From: Methylophaga sp. OBS1
GTDB taxonomy: Bacteria > Pseudomonadota > Gammaproteobacteria > Nitrosococcales > Methylophagaceae
Direction of reading: 5' to 3'
DNA: 64,000 nucleotides
Assembly: GCF_026319365.1 (NCBI RefSeq)
Contig: NZ_JAPDMS010000001.1
Span: forward strand, 807,128 to 871,127
In this document: positions 58,204 to 64,000 of the stretch, piece by piece
Position numbering within the stretch: position 1 is the first letter of the stretch
Layout: each line of letters opens with the position of its first letter
Made by a program: the position numbers and the translations under genes
The notes under the pieces: generated by a model
Told to the model about the DNA's origin: nothing
Databases searched by the model: none
The model's input: only the letters and a program-made list of their open reading frames with translations

Positions 58204-59340
58204 ATGAAAACACACTTCAAGTCACTTACCTACGCTGTAGCATTAGGCAGTGTCGCCATGACCGCGCCATTATCGTCACAGGCAGCAGGCACAATCACTT
58301 TCGGCGAAGATCAGTACGTCAGCGTCGGCTTTGGATTTATCGGTAGTTATAACAGCACGGAAGATGCCGCCAATGACGGCAGTGATTCAAATGACTTTAC
58401 CTTGAATCATGGACGGCTGTATTTAGCCGGTGCGTTGAACAAGTACATCAAAGGCATGCTCAATACCGAAAAGTCAGGCGGTAATGACAACTTTCAGGTT
58501 ATTGATGCCGTGGGTATTTTTGAGCTGACGCCTGAATTTTCAATCTGGGCAGGTCGTTTCCTGTCTCCAAGCAGCCGCGCCAATATGGCAGGCCCATTCT
58601 TTACATCAGGCGATGGCTACTGGGCTGATATCACTGCACGTTACGGCTGGAATGGTGGTGTGATTGGTCGTGATGACGGTGTGGCTATTGTCGGTACCGC
58701 GCTGGATCAACGCCTGGCCTATTCTTTTGGTGCCTTTGAAGGCAAAGACCTGTTTCGATTCTCTGTCGGTGCCGATGGCAGTGGCCTTGAGAGCACCAGC
58801 AATCCTGATCAAGACGATGACCTGATGTACGCGGGTCGCCTGCAATACAGCTTCTGGGATAAAGAGCCGGGTTACTACGGCACCGGTAATTACCTGGGTA
58901 AAAAAGACATCTTCACCATTGGTGTCGCTGCCCGTGAAAAGGGCGATGGGTCAGCATCTACAACCGAAGTCGGTGATTATTCCCAATGGACTGTTGACTT
59001 GTTGCTCGAGAAAAAACTGGCAGCGGGGGCAGTGTCTCTTGAGGCAGCTTACTTCGACTATGACACCGACGACGTTTTCCTGACCGAACAGGGCGAGGCT
59101 TACTACGCCAGCCTCGGCTATATCTTCAATGAAAAAGTGGGCTGGGGCCAGTTCATGCCATTTGCCCGTTACCAAAGCTTCGATCGCGATAGTGGTAGCG
59201 AAATTGAAAGAACAGACTTCGGTGTGAACTACATCATTGACGGTTACAACGCCTCAGTGACGGCCGTTTATAAAGACCTTGAAATTGAAGGTGACGATGA
59301 CGCCGATATTTTCGATGTGTCGGTTCAGTTGCAATTTTAA
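58204..59340 (+). CDS. fmdC: Outer-membrane porin of the fmd operon
   Basis: 378 aa from ATG 58204 (AGGGGC upstream). Signal peptide to about residue 23 (cleavage after QAA/AGT). The mature protein is a beta-barrel porin (alternating hydrophobic strands, ending QLQF) of the phosphate-selective or trimeric porin type. First in the gene order porin-formamidase-FmdB-transporter, the same as fmdC of methylotrophs, so it likely admits short amides or urea. Confidence 0.85.
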   Translation: MKTHFKSLTYAVALGSVAMTAPLSSQAAGTITFGEDQYVSVGFGFIGSYNSTEDAANDGSDSNDFTLNHGRLYLAGALNKYIKGMLNTEKSGGNDNFQVIDAVGIFELTPEFSIWAGRFLSPSSRANMAGPFFTSGDGYWADITARYGWNGGVIGRDDGVAIVGTALDQRLAYSFGAFEGKDLFRFSVGADGSGLESTSNPDQDDDLMYAGRLQYSFWDKEPGYYGTGNYLGKKDIFTIGVAAREKGDGSASTTEVGDYSQWTVDLLLEKKLAAGAVSLEAAYFDYDTDDVFLTEQGEAYYASLGYIFNEKVGWGQFMPFARYQSFDRDSGSEIERTDFGVNYIIDGYNASVTAVYKDLEIEGDDDADIFDVSVQLQF

Positions 59341-59381
59341 TTATTGAAATCAAACGCTTTTCTTCAACACAGGAGCGATAG

Positions 59382-60605
59382 ATGAAAACCTTAGTGAAGT
59401 TAGATTTAGATAAAAAGCCATGGGAACAGGATGGTCAGATTCACAACCGATGGCATCCAGACCTGCCGATGATCGCCATGGTCAAACCCGGGGACGAGTT
59501 TCGTGTCGAGTGCATGGATTGGACTGGCGGCCAAATTGGAAACAATGATAGTGCCGACGACATTCGTGATGTGGAACTGGAGCAGGTCCATTATTTGAGT
59601 GGACCAATTGGTGTCGAAGGCGCAGAACCGGGTGATTTGATGGTGGTAGACATCCTGGATGTCGGCACCTTTGAAGATCAGCAATGGGGTTTTAATGCGC
59701 TGTTTGCACGTGAAAATGGCGGCGGTTTTCTGACCGACCACTACCCGGAAGCACGTAAGTCCATCTGGGACTTCCACGGCATTTACACCACCTCACGGCA
59801 CGTTCCCAATGTTCGTTTCGCTGGCATCATGCATCCGGGATTGATTGGCTGCCTGCCCTCCAAGGAAATGCTGGAAACATGGAATAAGCGTGAGGGCGAG
59901 TTAATTGCGACTGACCCGAATGCTGTGCCGCCATTAGCATGCCCCCCCACAGAGCAAGCTGCAGTGATGGGTAAGCTCAAAGGAGATGCAGCTGCTGCCG
60001 CGGCAAAAGAAGGCGCCAGAACCGTACCGCCTCGTGAGCATGGTGGTAACTGCGATATCAAGAACTTAACCAAGGGTTCAAGAATTTACTTCCCTGTCTA
60101 TGTTAAGGACGGCGGGCTCTCAATGGGTGACCTTCACTTCTCTCAAGGTGATGGTGAAATCACATTTTGTGGCGCGATTGAAATGGCCGGTTACCTGGAC
60201 ATCAAAGTCAATCTGATTAAAGGCGGCGTGAAGAAATATGGCATCAAGAATCCGTTATTCCAACCAAGCGTTGTCGAGCCTAAATACAGCAACTACCTGA
60301 TATTCGAGGGTATTTCTGTCGATGAACAGGGTAAGCAACACTACATGGACGTCAATGTAGCCTACAAACAAGCCTGTTTGAATGCCATTGAGTACATGAA
60401 GAAGTTTGGTTACACCGGTGAACAGGCCTTATCGATACTCGGTACGGCGCCTGTGGAAGGGCATATCAGCGGTATCGTCGATATTCCGAATGCCTGCGCC
60501 ACGCTGTGGCTGCCGACGGAAATCTTTGAGTTCGACATGCTGCCCAGCCCCGACGGTCCTGTGGAGTTTGTCACGCCCGGCACCGACATGAGTAAAACCT
60601 CTTAG
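59382..60605 (+). CDS. fmdA: Formamidase (FmdA/AmiF acetamidase family)
   Basis: 407 aa cytosolic hydrolase converting formamide to formate and ammonia. It has the FmdA family layout and segments: HNRWHPDLPMIAMVKPGDEF, DWTGGQIGNNDSADD, YLSGPIGVEGAEPGD, the HGGNCDIKNLTKGSRIYFP stretch and LHFSQGDGEITFCGAIE. In methylotrophs the formate can be oxidised and the ammonia assimilated. It follows fmdC by 41 nt, so one transcript is likely. Confidence 0.95.
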   Translation: MKTLVKLDLDKKPWEQDGQIHNRWHPDLPMIAMVKPGDEFRVECMDWTGGQIGNNDSADDIRDVELEQVHYLSGPIGVEGAEPGDLMVVDILDVGTFEDQQWGFNALFARENGGGFLTDHYPEARKSIWDFHGIYTTSRHVPNVRFAGIMHPGLIGCLPSKEMLETWNKREGELIATDPNAVPPLACPPTEQAAVMGKLKGDAAAAAAKEGARTVPPREHGGNCDIKNLTKGSRIYFPVYVKDGGLSMGDLHFSQGDGEITFCGAIEMAGYLDIKVNLIKGGVKKYGIKNPLFQPSVVEPKYSNYLIFEGISVDEQGKQHYMDVNVAYKQACLNAIEYMKKFGYTGEQALSILGTAPVEGHISGIVDIPNACATLWLPTEIFEFDMLPSPDGPVEFVTPGTDMSKTS

Positions 60606-60616
60606 GGGCTAATGAA

Positions 60617-60961
60617 ATGCCTTTATACGACTATCGCTGTGACTCATGTGGTTCATTCTCTGCCATGCAAAAAATGAGTCAATCCTCAGCTCCTGCTGTT
60701 TGCCCCGCCTGTGGCGCCATGGCTGACCGAATTATCTCGGCACCACGCCTGGCTCTGATGGACCGGGGCACAAGAACAGCCATGGAGCGTAACGAAGCAT
60801 CGGCCCATGCTCCTCGGCATGCAAGGCGCTCAAGCTGTGGCTGTAGTGGAACGCATACCTGTTCCACTACAGCCAGGGCTTCTGCAAAGCAGCAAACTGA
60901 GAAGCCCGGCCTACAGATGCAAACCAAGAAAACAGCAAGACCCTGGATGCTTGGGCATTGA
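60617..60961 (+). CDS. fmdB: FmdB zinc-ribbon protein
   Basis: 114 aa. The start MPLYDYRCDSCG has the FmdB zinc ribbon with Cys8, Cys11, Cys29 and Cys32 as ligands; a second Cys-rich patch (CGCSGTHTC) lies near the middle. FmdB of Methylophilus was proposed to regulate formamide genes. Located 11 nt after fmdA. Confidence 0.9.
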   Translation: MPLYDYRCDSCGSFSAMQKMSQSSAPAVCPACGAMADRIISAPRLALMDRGTRTAMERNEASAHAPRHARRSSCGCSGTHTCSTTARASAKQQTEKPGLQMQTKKTARPWMLGH

Positions 60962-60995
60962 GCATCAATTCGATTTTTTCAACTGGAGAAAGAAG

Positions 60996-62234
60996 ATGAA
61001 AATATTTAACCGAAGAACCTTTTTAGGCAAAACAGGTGCCCTGTTGGGTGCCATGATGGCTGCGGGTGTCATGAGTAGCTCGGTCGTTGCTGACGAAGTG
61101 AATACCACAGGTCTGGCCGTGACCGATGACACCGTCAAAGTCGGTATCCTGCACTCACTGACCGGGACCATGGCCATCAGTGAAACAGGCGCACAGGAAG
61201 CTGAAAAACTCGCTATCAAACAAATCAATGAGAGTGGCGGTATCCTAGGTCGCCAGATTGAGATTATCCAGGAAGATGGTGCCAGTGACTGGCCAACTTT
61301 CGCGGAGAAATCCAGAAAGCTGCTGGTTCAGGACAAAGTGGCCGCGGTGTTTGGTTGCTGGACATCAGCATCACGCAAGGCTGCTCTGCCGGTTTTCGAG
61401 CAAGAGAATGGCCTGTTGTACTACCCAACATTCTATGAAGGCCTGGAACAATCGCATAACGTGATTTACACCGGTCAAGAAGCAACACAGCAGATCCTCG
61501 CAGGTCTCGACTGGGTCGCTGAAGAGAAAGGTGCCAAGACGTTTTATCTGATTGGTTCAGATTACATCTGGCCACGCACCTCCATGAAAATTGCCCGCAA
61601 GCACATTGAAAATGTATTGGGTGGCAAAGTGGTTGGTGAGGAATACAAGCCACTGGGTGATACTCAGTTTGGCTCTGTTATCAACAAGATCCGCCTGAAA
61701 AAGCCTGACGTTATCTTCGCTGCCGTTGTGGGTGGTTCCAATGTGGCCTGGTTCAAACAATTGAACGCTGCCGGTATCACCGCGGATAAGCAAACACTGC
61801 TGACCATTTCCGTAACGGAAGATGAAGTATTGGGCATTGGTGGTGAAAACCTGGAAGGCTTTTATTCAGTCATGAAGTACTTCCAGAGCCTGGATAATCC
61901 CAACAATGAAGCGTTTGTGAAAGCCTTCAAAGAGATGCATGGTGCCGATAGTGTGATTGGTGACGTGACTCAGGCTGCTTACCTTGGTCCATGGCTTTGG
62001 AAAGCGGCTGTTGAGGAAGCCGGTAGTTTCGATGTCGATAAAGTAGTGGCTGTCTCCGAGAAAGGGGAAATTGCACTGGATACAGCGCCAGAAGGCTACG
62101 TCAGACTTCACCCTAATCATCACCTGTGGAGTTACACCCGCGTGGGTAAATGGAAGAAAGACGGTCAGGCTGAAGTGGTTTATGAGTCGCCTGAGCTGAT
62201 TGAACCCAACCCATTCCCAGAAGGTTATCAATAG
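60996..62234 (+). CDS. fmdD: Short-chain amide/urea ABC transporter substrate-binding protein
   Basis: 412 aa from ATG 60996 (GGAGAAAGAAG upstream; the longer in-frame version overlaps fmdB and lacks a site). The N-terminus NRRTFLGKTGALLGAMMA is a twin-arginine-like signal peptide. The body is a UrtA/FmdD-type type-I binding protein (VGILHSLTGTMAISETG, GRQIEIIQEDGASDWPTF, VAAVFGCWTSASRKA). It would bind urea or amides for the FmdEF transporter. Confidence 0.93.
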   Translation: MKIFNRRTFLGKTGALLGAMMAAGVMSSSVVADEVNTTGLAVTDDTVKVGILHSLTGTMAISETGAQEAEKLAIKQINESGGILGRQIEIIQEDGASDWPTFAEKSRKLLVQDKVAAVFGCWTSASRKAALPVFEQENGLLYYPTFYEGLEQSHNVIYTGQEATQQILAGLDWVAEEKGAKTFYLIGSDYIWPRTSMKIARKHIENVLGGKVVGEEYKPLGDTQFGSVINKIRLKKPDVIFAAVVGGSNVAWFKQLNAAGITADKQTLLTISVTEDEVLGIGGENLEGFYSVMKYFQSLDNPNNEAFVKAFKEMHGADSVIGDVTQAAYLGPWLWKAAVEEAGSFDVDKVVAVSEKGEIALDTAPEGYVRLHPNHHLWSYTRVGKWKKDGQAEVVYESPELIEPNPFPEGYQ

Positions 62235-62249
62235 ACATCTGTCTGCGTT

Positions 62250-62272
62250 GGCAGGCTGCCTGGCAGCCTGCC
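62250..62272 (+). promoter_or_regulatory. Hairpin in the fmdD-fmdE spacer
   Basis: GGCAGGCTGCC/GGCAGCCTGCC, an 11-bp palindrome around a single T (9-bp stem with a 5-nt loop if strained bases open), with no T run. As in the pst spacer, it may stabilise upstream mRNA. Confidence 0.7.
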
Positions 62273-62332
62273 TTCCTTCTCACAATTATCTTGAATCCTG
62301 ATTTTATTGACTAATCCCTTGGAGTAAGAATT

Positions 62333-63256
62333 ATGGGTGAGTACTCAATACAAGAATTGACATCAATTCTCGCCATGCAAGGTTTTGCCGGAATCAGTCT
62401 ATTTAGTGTTTTATTGCTAATGGCACTGGGGCTGGCCATTATTTTTGGACAGATGGGTGTCATCAATATGGCCCATGGTGAGTTCATGGCTATTGGTGCT
62501 TATACCACCTATATGCTCTCCAAAATGACAGAGACATACTTTCCGGAGTTAATGTCTTACTACTTCATATTCGCCATATTTGCCTCTTTCATCGTGGCTG
62601 GCATCGTCGGTTACTTTGTTGAGTTCCTGCTGATAAGACACTTGTACAAGCGACCCTTGGACACCTTGCTTGCCACCTGGGGCCTGAGTCTTATCATGCA
62701 GCAAATGTTCCGGTCACTGTTTGGTGCCCGCGAAGTCAGTCCAACCTTACCGGACTGGTTGATGGGCTCCTATACACCGACAGAAACCATTTTTATCCCT
62801 ATCAACGGCATGTTTGTACTTGGACTGACAACCCTGGTGACACTGGGGGTATTCATCCTGATGTATCGCTCTTCCTGGGGCCTCAATGTCCGTGCTACCA
62901 CACAAAACCGAATGATGAGTGGTGCTGTAGGCATTAATACAAAGAGAACAGATCGTCTCACTTTTGCACTGGGTTGCGGCATTGCGGGGATCGCAGGCGC
63001 AGCTTTCACGACGATCGCTTCAACCGGTCCAACGATAGGCTCTCTCTATATCGTGGACACATTCATGGTTGTGGTGTTCGGTGGCGCTGCCAGTCTCTTT
63101 GGCACTATCGCATCCGCATTTACTATCGCCCAGGCGCAATCCATTCTTGAGTTCTTCATCAGCGGCTCTATGGCCAAAGTGCTGACACTGTTGACGCTTG
63201 TCATCATTCTGATGCTTCGCCCTGAAGGCCTGTTCTCAGCGAAAGTTCGCAAGTAA
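62333..63256 (+). CDS. fmdE: Short-chain amide/urea ABC transporter permease (LivH/UrtB type)
   Basis: 307 aa inner-membrane permease of the branched-chain amino-acid-type family, with about eight hydrophobic segments. Family segments are LGLAIIFGQMGVINMAHGEFMAIGAYTTY, DTLLATWGLSLIMQQ, RATTQNRMMSGAVGINT and a C-terminal RPEGLFS. It forms the channel with the next gene. Confidence 0.92.
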   Translation: MGEYSIQELTSILAMQGFAGISLFSVLLLMALGLAIIFGQMGVINMAHGEFMAIGAYTTYMLSKMTETYFPELMSYYFIFAIFASFIVAGIVGYFVEFLLIRHLYKRPLDTLLATWGLSLIMQQMFRSLFGAREVSPTLPDWLMGSYTPTETIFIPINGMFVLGLTTLVTLGVFILMYRSSWGLNVRATTQNRMMSGAVGINTKRTDRLTFALGCGIAGIAGAAFTTIASTGPTIGSLYIVDTFMVVVFGGAASLFGTIASAFTIAQAQSILEFFISGSMAKVLTLLTLVIILMLRPEGLFSAKVRK

Positions 63257-63270
63257 TAAAGGGGATAAAG

Positions 63271-64000
63271 ATGAACTTTTTCTTGCAAAGATTTTTGGGT
63301 GGGCGTGAAGGGGCTATCAGCGTCGCTATTCTCGCCATTTTGATTCTTATTGTCCTGCCGTTGAGTCTGGATCTTTTCAGGCTCAACCTGGTAGGTAAAT
63401 ATCTCACTTATGCCTTTGCGGCATTGAGCTTGGTCCTGCTGTGGGGGTACGGCGGTATTCTCAGTCTGGGCCAGGGGGTGTTTTTTGGTCTGGGTGGCTA
63501 TGCCATGGCCATGTTCCTCAAACTTGAGGCTTCCGATCCGGAAAGTACCAAGATACAGTCAACCCCGGGTATTCCTGACTTTATGGACTGGAATCAGTTA
63601 ACCGAACTGCCCTGGTTCTGGGTGCCGTTTGAGCATTTGTGGGTCGCCATTCTGGCAATCTTTATCGTGCCGGCGGTGTTTGCTTATCTGATTGGTTACT
63701 CCATGTTTAAACGCCGCGTCGGTGGTGTTTATTTCGCGATTATCACACAGGTCATTGCACTCATTCTGACCATTTTGATTGTGGGACAGCAGGGTTATAC
63801 CGGTGGCATCAATGGTATTACCGACTTGAAAACCTTAAACGGCTGGGATATCAGAACCGATTCCGCCAAGTACACACTGTATTTCATCAATGCGATCCTG
63901 CTCCTGGCCGTGATCTGTCTGAGCAAATTCATTCTGACCAGTAAGTTCGGTCGGCTATTGCTGGCTATGAAGGACAAGGAAGATCGTGTTCGCTTCTCCG
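63271..64000 (+). CDS. fmdF: ABC transporter permease (LivM/UrtC type), cut by window end
   Basis: Start ATG 63271 (AAAGGGGATAAAG upstream, 14 nt after fmdE). 243 codons are visible and the frame runs off the right edge. It has hydrophobic helices, the LSLGQGVFFGLGGYAMAM family segment and the VYFAIITQVIAL and GGINGI segments of UrtC-type permeases. Expected partner of fmdE and, beyond the window, of an ATPase. Confidence 0.9.
   Translation, partial: MNFFLQRFLGGREGAISVAILAILILIVLPLSLDLFRLNLVGKYLTYAFAALSLVLLWGYGGILSLGQGVFFGLGGYAMAMFLKLEASDPESTKIQSTPGIPDFMDWNQLTELPWFWVPFEHLWVAILAIFIVPAVFAYLIGYSMFKRRVGGVYFAIITQVIALILTILIVGQQGYTGGINGITDLKTLNGWDIRTDSAKYTLYFINAILLLAVICLSKFILTSKFGRLLLAMKDKEDRVRFS

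Overview
The window reads as a chromosomal segment of a gammaproteobacterium, probably a marine methylotroph or related autotroph of the Methylophaga/Piscirickettsiaceae kind. This is inferred from gene content: a complete fmdCABDE(F) formamide-utilisation locus in the order known from methylotrophs, a DabA/DabB inorganic-carbon transporter, a monomeric NADP isocitrate dehydrogenase and a PQQ-type sugar dehydrogenase. No rRNA, phage, IS element or CRISPR array was seen. There is one tRNA (tRNA-Val, anticodon UAC).

Layout. 0-5.5 kb: mixed housekeeping genes (end of a small secreted protein, an MltF-like lytic transglycosylase, a Sel1-like secreted protein, an SDR oxidoreductase, tRNA-Val, a degenerate hemerythrin, a dienelactone hydrolase). 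5.7-10.2 kb: a four-gene operon behind a Fur-box-like site, with an unrecognised periplasmic helical protein followed by a ferric-iron FbpABC transporter. 10.2-14.1 kb: a hairpin repeat, monomeric Icd, and a small ORF abutting a Fic-like protein whose core motif is degenerate. 14.2-18.2 kb: pstSCAB on the minus strand behind a Pho box, with no phoU. 18.2-26.3 kb: a self-contained iron-uptake module (FecI-type sigma, FecR, a very large AT-richer TonB receptor, a tiny membrane ORF, ExbB, ExbD, TonB). 26.4-33.1 kb: an NhaR-like LysR regulator divergent from dabB-dabA, a cysD pseudogene (frameshift plus in-frame stop, no cysN) and a DUF6671 gene, all with overlapping ends.

33-52 kb is dominated by signalling: a Cache chemoreceptor, an MHYT-PAS-PAS hybrid kinase paired with an HD-GYP response regulator, a 4HB chemoreceptor, a soluble PAS-PAS-MA protein with BdlA-like architecture, a GspG-like pseudopilin and a large GGDEF-EAL protein. 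Interspersed are a conserved protein of unknown function, a PhoD-like phosphatase and a lone AAA+ ATPase. This looks like a c-di-GMP, chemotaxis and surface-lifestyle region. 51.7-58 kb holds small stress and housekeeping genes (HPF/RaiA-like, PNPOx-like, sugar dehydrogenase, cupin, YgjP-like peptidase, Rnk, MOSC, a lipoprotein with an internal duplication). 58.2-64 kb is the fmd operon: porin, formamidase, FmdB zinc ribbon, binding protein, and two permeases, the second cut by the window end.

The most unusual points are the decayed cysD embedded between dabA and a DUF6671 gene, the unknown protein heading the iron operon, the oversized TonB receptor with its own sigma/anti-sigma and TonB-ExbBD, the degenerate Fic and hemerythrin proteins, and the BdlA-like/GGDEF-EAL neighbourhood. 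No wholly new system could be proven from sequence alone.
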